Notes: generated from the sequence alone by a model not told the origin. Positions 35,683 to 45,539 are shown, numbered from the stretch's first letter. The stretch: 64,000 nt of DNA from Paenibacillus polymyxa (GCF_015710975.1 NZ_CP049783.1:4011501-4075500), one strand, 5' to 3'. Translations and numbers: made by a program.

Positions 35683-36936
35683 ATGAAGTGGGAAGAATTG
35701 AAGCCTGAGCAACAGGCAGAGGTAGAACGACAACTAGAAGTTATCCGTCGTGGAGTAGCGGAAATTGTACCTGAGGATGAGCTGAAGCGTAAGGTTATTA
35801 AATCGGTTGTTAGCGGCGAGCCACTTAAAATTAAGCTGGGTCTAGATCCGTCTGCACCCGATATTCACATCGGACATACGGTTGTTATGCACAAACTGCG
35901 CCAGTTCCAGGAATTAGGGCATCAAGTGCAACTGATTATCGGAGATTTTACAGGCAGAATTGGTGATCCGACAGGTAAATCGGAGACCCGCAAGCAACTG
36001 ACTGAGGAAGATGTACAGCGTAATGCACAAACATACAAGGAACAAATTTTTAAGATTCTCGATCCTGAAAAGACAAAGGTATGCTACAATTCCGAATGGT
36101 TAGGACCGATGTCTTTTGCGGATGTGGTAACTCTGTCTGCCAAAGTAACGGTTGCCCGTATGTTGGAGCGGGATGATTTTACAAAAAGGTACCAAAACGG
36201 CTTGCCGATCAGCATCCATGAGTTCTTTTACCCGCTGATGCAGGGCATGGACTCTGTGGCTCTCCAAAGCGATATAGAATTGGGAGGAACAGATCAAAAG
36301 TTTAATCTGCTGATGGGCAGAACCCTGCAAAAGGAATACGGAGTAGAACCGCAGGCAACCATTACATTGCCACTGCTTGAGGGGCTTGATGGCGTTCAAA
36401 AGATGAGTAAAAGTTTGGGTAACTACATTGGTGTGGATGAGGAGCCAAATGAAATTTATGGTAAATCGATGTCCGTTCCTGATGAGTTGATGCTGAAATA
36501 TTTTGAGCTTGCAACGGATATTACCAATGAGGAGCTGGCAGAGCTGGCGAAAGGTGTTAAGGAGGGTTCGGTGCATCCACGCGATGCCAAAATGAAACTG
36601 GCCGGAACATTAGTGCGCATGTACCACGGTGAAGAGGCGGCAGAAGCGGCCAAGCAGCATTTTGTGACTGTATTCCAACAACGCGCGCTTCCTGATGACA
36701 TTGAAGAATTCACCTTAACAGCAGATCAGTTAGAAGAAGGTGGCATTCGTGTGATCCAGTTGCTGACTCATCTAGGCTTTGCAGCATCTAACGGTGAGGC
36801 CAAGCGTAGTATTCAGCAGGGGTCGGTCAAAATTAATGAAGAGAAGTGGACCGATGTGAACGAAGCATACAAGCCGCAGGAAGGCGACATTGTACAGGTA
36901 GGTAAACGGAAATTTGCTAAAATCAAGCTTGGATAA
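35683..36936 (+). CDS. tyrS: tyrosyl-tRNA synthetase
   Basis: 417 residues, class I synthetase. HIGH motif as DIHIGH, KMSKS as [10 protein letters not shown], and [14 protein letters not shown] with the ATP contact. The C-terminal S4 RNA-binding domain is present ([36 protein letters not shown]). The N-terminal part is closer to the TyrZ branch than to the main Bacillus TyrS, judged by eye. Controlled by the T-box upstream. AGGAGG precedes the ATG. Confidence 0.96.
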   Translation: MKWEELKPEQQAEVERQLEVIRRGVAEIVPEDELKRKVIKSVVSGEPLKIKLGLDPSAPDIHIGHTVVMHKLRQFQELGHQVQLIIGDFTGRIGDPTGKSETRKQLTEEDVQRNAQTYKEQIFKILDPEKTKVCYNSEWLGPMSFADVVTLSAKVTVARMLERDDFTKRYQNGLPISIHEFFYPLMQGMDSVALQSDIELGGTDQKFNLLMGRTLQKEYGVEPQATITLPLLEGLDGVQKMSKSLGNYIGVDEEPNEIYGKSMSVPDELMLKYFELATDITNEELAELAKGVKEGSVHPRDAKMKLAGTLVRMYHGEEAAEAAKQHFVTVFQQRALPDDIEEFTLTADQLEEGGIRVIQLLTHLGFAASNGEAKRSIQQGSVKINEEKWTDVNEAYKPQEGDIVQVGKRKFAKIKLG

Positions 36937-36949
36937 TTAAAATACATTT

Positions 36950-36997
36950 AAAAGCAGCGTTGAGATTGATCTCGTATCTCAGTGCTGCTTTTTTTAT
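36950..36997 (+). terminator. terminator after tyrS
   Basis: AAAGCAGC ... GCTGCTTTTTTT with inner GAGAT/ATCTC pairing. Confidence 0.85.
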
Positions 36998-37132
36998 TTC
37001 TACCAAGCGAAAAGCCGTGGTAAACTTAGCACAAATAATCAAACAAATAGATACAGAGTTTTACATAATGAATACGTGGGTTGCCCAATGTGGGTGAAGG
37101 CTAGATAAATAACAAGTGTGGGGAAGGATTAT

Positions 37133-37999
37133 ATGGACTACTTTAAACGAATTCAGTGTGCGATTGAGTTTATTGAATTGAATCTCCGGGAAGATTTAAA
37201 AATTGCCGAGATTGCTTCACAGGCATACTTTTCAGCTTTTCATTTCCAGCGGGTTTTTCAGGCCATTTCGGGTTTTACAGTTCAACAATATATAAGAAGG
37301 AGAAGATTGTCCGAGGCGGCAAAACGGCTAAAGCAATCCAACCAAAAGGTATTGGACATAGCTATTGAGTATCAGTACAACTCGCAAGAAGCTTTTACTC
37401 GCGCTTTTGAAAAAAGTTTTGGGATCACCCCTGGGAAATATCGTAACTGTGATATTGAGCTTTCTGATCAAAGTAAAATCAATTTTCTGGATTACAAAAA
37501 AAACGCAGCGGAGGAATTAGAGGTGAACAAGCCTGTGATACTGCAACTCGAAACGACCAAAATTGTAGGATATGAATATAAAACAAATCTCAATAATGAG
37601 CAGCATTATAAAGAAATCCCAGGATTTTATGAACACTTTGGCGCACATGAATATTTTATGTGTATTCCAAATAAAATCGCACCGGGAATGTCATATGGGA
37701 TTGCCTGTCGATTTGAAGACAACGGTGCATTTTCATTTGTGGTGGGTGAGGCCGTTGAAGAAGAATCAAAAGAACTGGCTGAGGGTTTCATATATATGGA
37801 GATTCCAGCAGGCAAGTATGCTGAGTTTGACGCTTCAGGTTCAAATGGACGTGTTCAGAGTATACGAGATTTTATCTACGGCACATGGCTTCCTAATTCT
37901 AATTTTGAACGGAGGGAGGGACCTGATTTTGAAATTACGGACGTGATGAATTCCTATCCTGATCATTTGAATATGAAAGTGTACATCCCCATTGAATAA
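37133..37999 (+). CDS. AraC-family regulator with GyrI-like effector domain
   Basis: 288 residues from ATG 37133 (AAGGA upstream). The HTH pair is at the N-terminus (IQCAIEFIELNLREDLKIAEIASQAYFSAFHFQRVFQ ... VLDIAIEYQYNSQEAFTRAFEKSFGITPGKYR), about 1-100, and a GyrI-like small-molecule domain (about 130-288, ending in PDFEITDVMNSYPDHLNMKVYIPIE) follows. This is the Rob/BmrR-like layout used by drug or stress sensors. Ligand and targets are unknown; no transporter is adjacent. Confidence 0.9.
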   Translation: MDYFKRIQCAIEFIELNLREDLKIAEIASQAYFSAFHFQRVFQAISGFTVQQYIRRRRLSEAAKRLKQSNQKVLDIAIEYQYNSQEAFTRAFEKSFGITPGKYRNCDIELSDQSKINFLDYKKNAAEELEVNKPVILQLETTKIVGYEYKTNLNNEQHYKEIPGFYEHFGAHEYFMCIPNKIAPGMSYGIACRFEDNGAFSFVVGEAVEEESKELAEGFIYMEIPAGKYAEFDASGSNGRVQSIRDFIYGTWLPNSNFERREGPDFEITDVMNSYPDHLNMKVYIPIE

Positions 38000-38030
38000 A
38001 ACTCTAAGGCTTAATGCGTGGGGAATATAA

Positions 38031-38062
38031 AAAGCACCCGAATGAATTCGGGTGCTTTTTGG
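38031..38062. terminator. terminator shared by the AraC gene and rpsD
   Basis: AAAAAGCACCCGAA...TTCGGGTGCTTTTT, convergent genes. Confidence 0.9.
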
Positions 38063-38076
38063 TGCTAATGCAAGGA

Positions 38077-38676
38077 TTAGCGGTTGTAGAATTCGACGAT
38101 TTGTTTTTCATCGATATCTTGGGACAATTCAGCACGCTCAGGCAAACGAATGTATTTACCTTCCAGAGCTGCGTCATTGTACTCCAGGTAAGCTGCCAAG
38201 TGGTTACGGTTTTCCAAAGCTTCTTTGATGGAAGACAGGGAACGACTTCTTTCACGAAGACCGATCACGTCGCCAAGGCTTACTTGGTAAGAAGCGATGT
38301 CAACTTTTTTACCGTTCACAGTAACGTGACCATGAGCTACCAATTGACGTGCGCCTGCACGGGAATTAGCAAAGCCAAGACGGAATACAAGGTTGTCCAG
38401 GCGGCTTTCCAGCAAGAACATGAAGTTCTCACCAGCGATACCGTGCATGTGTTGAGCTTTGTTGAACAGGGTACGGAATTGTTTTTCACCCAAACCGTAC
38501 ATGTGGCGCAGCTTTTGCTTTTCTTGAAGCTGCATACCGTAGTTACTGATTTTTCTCCGTTGGTTTGCACCATGTTGTCCCGGAGGGAAAGGGCGTTTCA
38601 ATTCTTTACCTGTGCCGCTCAGGGAAATACCGAGACGACGGCTCAATTTAAATTTAGGACCAGTGTAACGTGCCAT
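38077..38676 (-). CDS. rpsD: 30S ribosomal protein S4
   Basis: 199 residues from ATG 38676. Small-subunit assembly protein that binds the 5' domain of 16S rRNA; in Bacillus it is its own repressor. Family features: [33 protein letters not shown] (S4 domain) and the C-terminal [18 protein letters not shown]. It lacks the zinc Cys cluster, the C-minus form. Monocistronic, with a 200-base leader. Confidence 0.98.
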   Translation of the reverse strand: MARYTGPKFKLSRRLGISLSGTGKELKRPFPPGQHGANQRRKISNYGMQLQEKQKLRHMYGLGEKQFRTLFNKAQHMHGIAGENFMFLLESRLDNLVFRLGFANSRAGARQLVAHGHVTVNGKKVDIASYQVSLGDVIGLRERSRSLSSIKEALENRNHLAAYLEYNDAALEGKYIRLPERAELSQDIDEKQIVEFYNR

Positions 38677-38689
38677 TATAGAGTTAACT

Positions 38690-38870
38690 CCTTCATAATT
38701 AAAATTTGAGTTGGGGCTCTCTTTGCGCTCCAATTTGTTCGGCGCTACCTAGTAAGGTGAGACGCACTACTGACAGAAAAGTTCAGCCGCTGTCCTGTCA
38801 GCAACAAATAAGATGAGGGTGACACAAACTGTTACGCCCAAAATTTAAGATCCGCACAGTAGATAGTTCT
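38690..38870 (-). promoter_or_regulatory. structured rpsD leader, probable S4 autoregulatory site
   Basis: The transcript has about 200 bases before the start codon. It contains a stem CTGACAG/CTGTCAG, further pairings around GCGTCTCACC and TAGCGC, and a TTGG...CCAA element just before the ribosome-binding site. B. subtilis rpsD leaders bind S4; the structure here was judged by eye only. Confidence 0.5.
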
Positions 38871-38897
38871 GCCGTACAGTCTTTTTCAATAATATAT

Positions 38898-38925
38898 ATT
38901 ATATGGTATAGTGGGTCAATGTCAA
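38898..38925 (-). promoter_or_regulatory. sigma-A promoter of rpsD
   Basis: On the minus strand TTGACA (38925-38920), a 16-base spacer and TATAAT (38903-38898). Confidence 0.8.
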
Positions 38926-39112
38926 GAAGAGAAAAAGAATGAAAACGTCAAAATTTGTCGATAGGGCTTTAGAACTAAAAAAGTGGGACGAATTTCTGAA
39001 AAATGGATGCAAATTTCTAAAGTTGAGAGTAAAATAGATCATATTATGAGCTATAGTGGTGTATAGCCGCTGTCTTGGTACAGCTAATTTTGCTGTGAAG
39101 GAGCGCCTTAAT

Positions 39113-41098
39113 ATGTCGGAATTTTCAACAACGGATCAGCAAACGCTTGACAGTAAAACAGTGCAGGCTAGCGGTGCTCCGCTGTTTGATGATAAAGGAT
39201 ATACGTCTTTTGCCTGGCTCCAGAACATGGATATGACACCCTATGATTACCCCTATATTAATCAGCTTCTCGTCCAAGGATATCGGAATTGGTTACAGCA
39301 GAGCAATGGTATATCCTGGATCAGTGAAGAGTATACTGCTGTCTTTAATTTTACAGGTGTTCGGGTTGCTGGTAGGGAAGAGGATGATGACGAGGATTTA
39401 GAGTTGGTCGAGCGTTGTTGCATATCTAGAGAGATGGAAGTGAGCCAGCGTAAACTTCGAGATGGGAGCCTTGCATTTGTATACATGGTCCCCATATTAT
39501 GCCGCAATTACAAGAGAGAGCCTTTCGCCGCTCTTCGTTTTACACGGCCTGCTCAACATTCTGTCTCGAATCAGGACGCATTGTTAGTGGCTTCTTTGCA
39601 TTTTAGATCCTGCTTTTACTCGAAGTTTGAGTATATATTTATGGAAGATATCCTAGGGATGCAGAATCGGAGCGAACGTGAGGGCAGACGCCGCTCTATT
39701 TTATTTCAGATTGTAAAACGGATGCATGACAAGATCGATGTGGAAGGCGTGCTGGATGAAGTATTTGGAAGTATCGCCTATTTGTTTCCCCATGTGGATA
39801 TCACGTTGTATATGAGTCAGGATCGGCACAGTCGAAATCCTCAGGTCAAGCCTTTGTTGCTGCATGAACGGGACGAGGATGTATGTGTCCGTGCATTTAT
39901 GAAAGGGCAAATGGCTGTGAATGAGCCTGCTGGTCCACAAGATGAAATAACTGAAATCGGTATCCCGTTACGTGGTAAGCAGGGCGTATATGGTGTTTTC
40001 CATATGATTCTTCCGGCAGGTGCGGATAGTATGGAAAAAGTGGACGTAGAGCTGATTGCGATGATGGCAGATACAGCTGGCACCGCATTTGAAAATGCGA
40101 AGCTGCTGGAGCAATCGAATGTACTTATCCATGAATTGCGGCTCATTAATGAGTTGGTTCAGCGTTTGAATCAGAGCCTGAAATTAAATGAAATATTTGA
40201 GTTTGCCGTGCAGGAGTTATTAAAAATGTTCATGGCCGACTTTTGTTGTATTGTGCAGCTGGATCAGGATGGAAGTTGCTTTAGGGTGATGTCAAGCAAT
40301 GTGGAAAGTTTAAAGCTGGAGAGTTACCCTCGTGAAGGCGGATTTGCTGGACTGATATGCAAAACAGGAGAGCCTGTGATTGTGTCTGACTATAGGAAGG
40401 ATGGAAAGATATCCTCTTGGTTTATGGATGCGACTGACTCTCAGTCATTGATGGCTGTGCCTATGAAGAACAGGGGGACTCCTAGAGGGGTTATATTATT
40501 ATCGAGCAAGCTTCCACACTTTTTTTCTTACGATAATTACAAGATGCTGCAAATGCTGGCTCCTCATATCGGACTGGCCGTAACTAATGCTATGCTGCAT
40601 GCCGAGGTGCGGCGTCTCGCTAATATGGACATGCTAACAGGTTTATATGTGCGTCATTATGTAGACCGAATCATTCAGGAGCATCAGGAAAAAGATTTCT
40701 GTGGCTCTCTTATTTTGGTCGATATTGACCAATTCAAGCAGGTGAATGATACGTATGGCCACCAGACGGGGGACGAAATTCTGAAAAGCGTCAGCAATAT
40801 TGTTCGCTCGGCGACCCGTGATGAGGATGTATGTGCCAGATGGGGCGGAGAGGAGCTTGCCATTTATTTGCCGCAGCTGGGGGTGCAGCAGGCACTGGGG
40901 TATGCAGAAAAAATACGTAGCCGTGTACAATATGAAACTAATCCTCAGGTGACTGTTTCTTGTGGGATTGCTGAATGGAACTGGCTGGACGAGCAGATCA
41001 GTATCGAATCTTTATTTTATAGGGCTGATATGGCCTTATATGAAGCAAAAAATGAAGGCCGTAATCGTATAGTTATTGATCATATAGGCGATGTGTAG
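39113..41098 (+). CDS. diguanylate cyclase with GAF domains
   Basis: 661 residues from ATG 39113 (AAGGAG nine bases upstream). An N-terminal ~200-residue part without recognised domain, then two GAF-like regions (about 215-350 and 355-495) and a C-terminal GGDEF domain (from about 500: LANMDMLTGLYVRHY). The catalytic signature is GGEEL (578-582) and an inhibitory I-site RxxD (Arg569-Asp572) sits five residues upstream, so cyclic-di-GMP synthesis with product inhibition is likely. No membrane segment, so a cytosolic sensor. Ligand unknown. Confidence 0.9.
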   Translation: MSEFSTTDQQTLDSKTVQASGAPLFDDKGYTSFAWLQNMDMTPYDYPYINQLLVQGYRNWLQQSNGISWISEEYTAVFNFTGVRVAGREEDDDEDLELVERCCISREMEVSQRKLRDGSLAFVYMVPILCRNYKREPFAALRFTRPAQHSVSNQDALLVASLHFRSCFYSKFEYIFMEDILGMQNRSEREGRRRSILFQIVKRMHDKIDVEGVLDEVFGSIAYLFPHVDITLYMSQDRHSRNPQVKPLLLHERDEDVCVRAFMKGQMAVNEPAGPQDEITEIGIPLRGKQGVYGVFHMILPAGADSMEKVDVELIAMMADTAGTAFENAKLLEQSNVLIHELRLINELVQRLNQSLKLNEIFEFAVQELLKMFMADFCCIVQLDQDGSCFRVMSSNVESLKLESYPREGGFAGLICKTGEPVIVSDYRKDGKISSWFMDATDSQSLMAVPMKNRGTPRGVILLSSKLPHFFSYDNYKMLQMLAPHIGLAVTNAMLHAEVRRLANMDMLTGLYVRHYVDRIIQEHQEKDFCGSLILVDIDQFKQVNDTYGHQTGDEILKSVSNIVRSATRDEDVCARWGGEELAIYLPQLGVQQALGYAEKIRSRVQYETNPQVTVSCGIAEWNWLDEQISIESLFYRADMALYEAKNEGRNRIVIDHIGDV

Positions 41099-41129
41099 AG
41101 AATATTCCTTAGGGAATGTTCTCTTTTTG
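41098..41129 (+). terminator. terminator after the cyclase gene
   Basis: GAGAATATTCC-TTA-GGGAATGTTCTC then TTTTT. Confidence 0.85.
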
Positions 41130-41243
41130 TTTTGCATAACCGTTTGTAGACAGGTAATCCTAAGCGTAGCTATAACATGGATGTTCTAAAACAGAATTTT
41201 TATCATGATTTATAGTCATGTTTAGGATAGGACGGATGATGGT

Positions 41244-42092
41244 ATGCATTGGAGAAAGCAATGGGTAATGCGGGGCTGTGCGTTTCTAATTATATGTGTG
41301 TTAAGCGGTTGTGTACTGGATCGACAATATACTCCTGAGCAGATTTTTAGAAGATCTGTTGCAGGAATGGCTGGCAGAGAGAGGATAACATTTAGCGGAC
41401 AGACTGGAATCAGAACTGACGGCGGTCTGCCTACGGCTAAACAGTTTGAATATCGCGGGAAGCTAAGAAATCACGATGAATTAATCATGCACTGGGGATC
41501 TACAGAGGCTTTCCGTAAGCAAGGCGACTATGTAGCACTAAAAGAAGGTAAGTCCGAGCCTGGTGTTACACATGAACGATTTCTTCGTCAAAATGGGAAA
41601 TGGATTGCGCTGACATCTGGGGATACTTCTATGGTTCAAAATGGCATGTTAAATCGCTTCAATCCGATTCAGGAGCTAGAGGAATTAAATACACTGAATA
41701 AGAGCATTCGTATGGAAAAGGGAGCTGCCCGGGGAACTTGGGTGGTGAGGATTGAACCAGAACCTGCCTCGGCAAAGCGTTGGTTAAAAGAACGTTTAAT
41801 GGAAGAGATGAATACGTTAAATCCTCAAATCAGGATATTAAAAACACAGCATACAGAAACAAACCGAGAGCTGCAACAAAAGCTGAGCCAAATATGGAAG
41901 CAGAGTTGTGAGGATATGAACAACCAACTGGAGCATTCCAGTGTGCAGACTGTGTACCATTTAACTATAGATCGCCAAACGGGTTTACCCTTAAATCTAT
42001 CATCGGAATGCCGAATTTCCCGACAGGTTGCGAATGAAGAGCAGCATCAGGAGGCTCTGATCACCCGAGTTGTTTTTGAGGACTACAAGTAA
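41244..42092 (+). CDS. lipoprotein of unknown function
   Basis: 282 residues. A type II signal peptide with lipobox LSGC (Cys23) predicts a membrane-anchored lipoprotein on the outer face. The body is mixed: about 40-120 is beta-rich (ERITFSGQTGIRTDGGLPTAKQFEYRGKLRNHDELIMHW), and the last third has long helices and YHLTIDRQTGLPLNLSSECRI, a DUF-like LolA/LppX-type ending. I cannot name the family. No strong ribosome-binding site before ATG 41244. Confidence 0.75.
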   Translation: MHWRKQWVMRGCAFLIICVLSGCVLDRQYTPEQIFRRSVAGMAGRERITFSGQTGIRTDGGLPTAKQFEYRGKLRNHDELIMHWGSTEAFRKQGDYVALKEGKSEPGVTHERFLRQNGKWIALTSGDTSMVQNGMLNRFNPIQELEELNTLNKSIRMEKGAARGTWVVRIEPEPASAKRWLKERLMEEMNTLNPQIRILKTQHTETNRELQQKLSQIWKQSCEDMNNQLEHSSVQTVYHLTIDRQTGLPLNLSSECRISRQVANEEQHQEALITRVVFEDYK

Positions 42093-42167
42093 CGGAGCGG
42101 GCATGATACAATGGAATTTGAATTAACCGTTGTTCAAAAAGAGCGAATAAAGAAGGAGAGACACTAC

Positions 42168-43283
42168 ATGAAAGATCCTAGAATACTTAAGCTGGCGGAA
42201 AATCTGGTAGGTTACTCTGTTGAAGTGCAGCCTGGAGAAAATGTATTGATCGAAATGATTGGTACAGAGCGTGACTTGCTTAACGCCATCATTCATGAAG
42301 TTGGTAAAAAGGGTGGAAATGTTTTTGTTCAGCTTACAGATCGTAAGGTGCAGAGCGCTATGCTTCGCAATGCGACAAAGGAAATGCTGGAAACTTGGGC
42401 TGAAATTGACCTCAACCGGATGAAACAAATGGACTGTTACATCGGAATTCGTGCAGGCGAAAATGTAAATGATCTGTCAGATGTACCGGAAGATAAAATG
42501 AAAATGTATAATTCAATTTATCAGCATGCGGTACATAGCGAACAACGAGTGAAACACACAAAATGGGTAGTGCTGCGTTATCCGAATGACAGCATGGCTC
42601 AATTGGCCAATATCAGCACCGAAGCATTCGAAGATTTTTATTTCGATGTATGTAACCTGGATTACGCAAAAATGGACAAGGCTCAAGATGCATTGGCAGA
42701 CTTGATGAATCGGACAGACAAAGTACGGATCAGCGGTCCAGGTACTGACCTGAGCTTCTCTATCAAGCAAATCGGAGCCATTAAGTGTTCGGGTCAATGC
42801 AATATTCCGGATGGCGAAGTATACAGCGCGCCTGTACGTGATTCAGTTAACGGAACTATTAGCTATAATGCACAAACCCTGTATAATGGAATTACCTTTG
42901 AGAATGTTAAATTCCGTTTTGAAAATGGTAAAATCGTGGAAGCGACAAGCAACGATACAAAGCGGTTAAATGATATTCTCGATTCCGATGAGGGAGCACG
43001 CTATATTGGCGAGTTTGCCATCGGGTTTAACCCACACATTTTACACCCAATGAAGGATATTCTGTTTGACGAGAAGATTGCAGGCAGCTTGCACTTTACA
43101 CCAGGTCAAGCTTATGAAACGGCGGATAACGGTAACCGTTCTTCGATTCATTGGGATTTGGTATTGATTCAACGTCCAGAATATGGTGGCGGTGAAATTT
43201 ATTTTGATGATGTTCTAATCCGTAAGGATGGCATTTTTGTGCTGCCTGAGCTGGAGCCTTTAAATCCTGAAAACTTGAAATAA
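42168..43283 (+). CDS. M29 (AmpS/PepS-type) aminopeptidase
   Basis: 371 residues from ATG 42168 (GAAGGAG nine bases upstream). A metallo-aminopeptidase of the thermophilic aminopeptidase family: N-terminal domain with YSVEVQPGENVLIEMIG, catalytic C-terminal domain with NIPDGEVYSAPVRDSVNG, FENGKIVEA, GEFAIGFNP and SSIHWDLVLIQ, where metal ligands Glu/His/Asp lie. Cytosolic, releases N-terminal residues from peptides. Confidence 0.92.
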   Translation: MKDPRILKLAENLVGYSVEVQPGENVLIEMIGTERDLLNAIIHEVGKKGGNVFVQLTDRKVQSAMLRNATKEMLETWAEIDLNRMKQMDCYIGIRAGENVNDLSDVPEDKMKMYNSIYQHAVHSEQRVKHTKWVVLRYPNDSMAQLANISTEAFEDFYFDVCNLDYAKMDKAQDALADLMNRTDKVRISGPGTDLSFSIKQIGAIKCSGQCNIPDGEVYSAPVRDSVNGTISYNAQTLYNGITFENVKFRFENGKIVEATSNDTKRLNDILDSDEGARYIGEFAIGFNPHILHPMKDILFDEKIAGSLHFTPGQAYETADNGNRSSIHWDLVLIQRPEYGGGEIYFDDVLIRKDGIFVLPELEPLNPENLK

Positions 43284-43374
43284 CGATATCTGTTCTTGCT
43301 GAGAAAGCGATTTCAATGTATCATAATGAATGAGCATTGATACATGACAATCCAGTAAAGCGAGGGATCTTACT

Positions 43375-43617
43375 ATGTCCAACAATAATGCGGCGGTTGT
43401 TGAAATTGCACAGACGGCGAGCAAATTCACTTCTTCCATCGTCCTTCATTCCGAAAATAAGTATATTGATGTGAAAAGTATACTGGGCTTGTTTACGACG
43501 TTGGTCAGCAGTCACAGTTATGAGCTGCATGTTCACGGGCCTGACGCCGAGGAAGCCAAAAAAGCGATTATTGAGGTGTTCCAGAAGCACGGGCTGCACA
43601 TTTCAGTAGCCACCTAA
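43375..43617 (+). CDS. HPr-like protein lacking the His15 segment
   Basis: 80 residues. From IAQTASKF onward it follows HPr (usual VQTASKF), with Ser35 in VDVKSILGLF at the HPrK/P target position Ser46, and the C-terminal helix. The first strand and the GIHARPA loop with the phospho-His are absent, so enzyme I cannot phosphorylate it. An in-frame stop at 43345-43347 leaves no room for them; GAGGGA lies eight bases before the ATG. It is therefore like Crh (which has Gln at that site) in keeping only the regulatory Ser, possibly acting with CcpA. A degenerate remnant is the alternative. Confidence 0.8.
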   Translation: MSNNNAAVVEIAQTASKFTSSIVLHSENKYIDVKSILGLFTTLVSSHSYELHVHGPDAEEAKKAIIEVFQKHGLHISVAT

Positions 43618-43631
43618 CTTATTGAGGAAGC

Positions 43632-43670
43632 AAAAGCATCCCTACCTGTAACTGTAGGGATGCTTTTTTT
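43632..43670 (+). terminator. terminator after the HPr-like gene
   Basis: AAAAGCATCCCTAC...GTAGGGATGCTTTTTTT. Confidence 0.9.
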
Positions 43671-43757
43671 GTCAGGTTCTTGTATTAGCCTGCAATTTGG
43701 TCTAATATTAAGGTTAGGACGTCTTGTGCGACATTGAGACATAGGGGGGAAGAATCC

Positions 43758-44048
43758 ATGACTTCATCTGATTTGCAGGAACAATTGAATATCAAGGCCA
43801 TTAATCTGCTTCAGGAAGATGCAGATAAAATAAAGAAGCTTATTGAAGTACAGATGGAGAATCTGGCAACCCGTTATTGCCCTCTCTATGAGGAAGTGCT
43901 GGATACTCAGATGTACGGATTTTCCAAGGAAGTGGATTTTGCGGTTCGTGCCGGACTTCTTCCGGAAATGGTAGGTAAACAGCTGGTCAGTGAGCTGGAA
44001 CGCAATCTGGCTATTCTATATGAGGCCATGAATAATAAGGCTAATTAG
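43758..44048 (+). CDS. ylaN: YlaN family protein
   Basis: 96 residues. Helical protein closely following Bacillus Yla[25 protein letters not shown] start, then [27 protein letters not shown]. Recent reports link YlaN to Fe2+ binding and Fur-dependent iron control; essential in some Bacillus conditions. Start ATG 43758 with GGGGGAAG upstream. Confidence 0.92.
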   Translation: MTSSDLQEQLNIKAINLLQEDADKIKKLIEVQMENLATRYCPLYEEVLDTQMYGFSKEVDFAVRAGLLPEMVGKQLVSELERNLAILYEAMNNKAN

Positions 44049-44067
44049 GAAGACGGTTGAATTGATG

Positions 44068-44100
44068 AGAGCATGCGAAGTTTGAGAGCATGCTTTTTTT
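44068..44100 (+). terminator. terminator after ylaN
   Basis: AGAGCATGC...GAGCATGC followed by TTTTTTT. Confidence 0.75.
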
Positions 44101-44151
44101 GATGCCATTTTTTAAAAAGGGGACGAGAGGTCGCTTATAGCATTCACCTTT

Positions 44152-44204
44152 GCCCTTGAATTTTTACAGTTTAAGGGGTTATATCGTCTTAAAAATTCAA
44201 GGGC
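44152..44204. repeat. long perfect inverted repeat in the ylaN-cax spacer
   Basis: GCCCTTGAATTTTT (44152-44165) and its perfect complement (44191-44204), 14 pairs around a 25-base loop. No T-run directly follows on either strand. Confidence 0.7.
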
Positions 44205-44276
44205 ATTAGTGATCAGAAGAATAAACGAAACGCGAAGAAGTCACTACAATGTAATCTACATTTTAAACTTTGGAAG

Positions 44277-45347
44277 CTACACCAGGAAGAAGGATACACC
44301 CAACAATACATACACTACCAGTAGCATGAGTCCCTCATACCAGTTGGTTGAGCCGTCCTGAGTGATGGATTTGGCGATAAATACAGCGACGGCAATGGCT
44401 ACCAATTCAATGGTGGTGAAAACGATATTCATCGTGTTTCCCATAAAGTAACTGACAAAAATCAGCACAGGGGCAACGAATAGGGCAATTTGCAAACTGC
44501 TGCCGACAGCAATTTCAACAGATGCACCGATTTTGTTCTTCATGGCTAGTAAAATGGCAGCGCTATGTTCGGCCGCATTACCAATAATAGCGACAAGAAA
44601 TGCACCCACAAACAATTCGCTGAGTCCAAATTGAGTCGTAAATACTTCCAGTGTACCTACCAGCCATTCACTGACAAAAGCGACCATAACGGTAGCGAGT
44701 ACCAAATAGGCAATGGATTTATTTCTAGACCATACAGGGGCATGCTCATGCGGCAATTCTTCATCTTTTTGTTCGGTCACGTCAGCTAAATAGTCCTTAT
44801 GCGTAATCATAGAAAAAATAAGCCACGCAATATACGCGACAATGAGCGTGCCTGCAACAATGAGACTGAGTGTATCTGACTCGCTATCCGTGATCACATG
44901 TGTGTTCAGAAAGACAGCTGGAACGAACAAGGCAATAACAGCCACAATCATCAGTGAGCCACTTAATCCAGCCAGCGATATATTGAAATTTTGCACTTTA
45001 TATTTCAAACCGCCAGCGAACAGACTCGCTCCGAGCACCAGCAGCAGATTGCCGATGATCGAACCGGTAAGACTGGCCTTTACCATATCGTAAAGACCTT
45101 CTTTGACAAGAAAAATGGCGATGATCAGCTCGGCTGCGTTACCAAAGGTGGCATTTAAGAATCCACCTAAACGTTGACCAGCATAATGAGCAACACTTTC
45201 AGTCGCCCTACCGAGAAAACCGGCTACGAATACAACAGAAATCGCACAAATGACAAATTGGGCTATGGCATTCCAATGTGTGTAATGAGCGACTGCACTA
45301 AGAGCAAATGTCGCTATAAGCAAAGCGGGAGATAACCATTTTTTCAA
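44277..45347 (-). CDS. cax: calcium/proton exchanger (CaCA family)
   Basis: 356 residues from TTG 45347, which has GAGGTG seven bases upstream; an earlier TTG at 45368 is less well placed. About eleven membrane segments in two homologous halves, each with the alpha-repeat ion site GNAAE (NATFGNAAELIIA and IGNAAEHSAAI). Exports Ca2+ by proton exchange. Length is normal for the bacterial Cax/ChaA branch. Convergent with ylaN. Confidence 0.93.
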   Translation of the reverse strand: MKKWLSPALLIATFALSAVAHYTHWNAIAQFVICAISVVFVAGFLGRATESVAHYAGQRLGGFLNATFGNAAELIIAIFLVKEGLYDMVKASLTGSIIGNLLLVLGASLFAGGLKYKVQNFNISLAGLSGSLMIVAVIALFVPAVFLNTHVITDSESDTLSLIVAGTLIVAYIAWLIFSMITHKDYLADVTEQKDEELPHEHAPVWSRNKSIAYLVLATVMVAFVSEWLVGTLEVFTTQFGLSELFVGAFLVAIIGNAAEHSAAILLAMKNKIGASVEIAVGSSLQIALFVAPVLIFVSYFMGNTMNIVFTTIELVAIAVAVFIAKSITQDGSTNWYEGLMLLVVYVLLGVSFFLV

Positions 45348-45539
45348 TGAAGAGCACCTCGATATCAATAGATGTGTACAAGTTTGGTGAATACTGTCAC
45401 TTGTATGGATTTTTCTAAATTAATATACCCAAAATGATATAGGTTGTAAACGAACGATGTTTTTATACGTAAGGTTTGCATTTGGAGTGGCTGAGGCTTT
45501 ACAATACAAATAAAGGATGGATGAAGGGGGACATAGGTC

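Noticed and set aside
38014..38709. 231-codon open frame on the plus strand opposite rpsD
   Set aside because: It is antisense to the highly conserved S4 coding sequence, has no ribosome-binding site and gives a low-complexity product.
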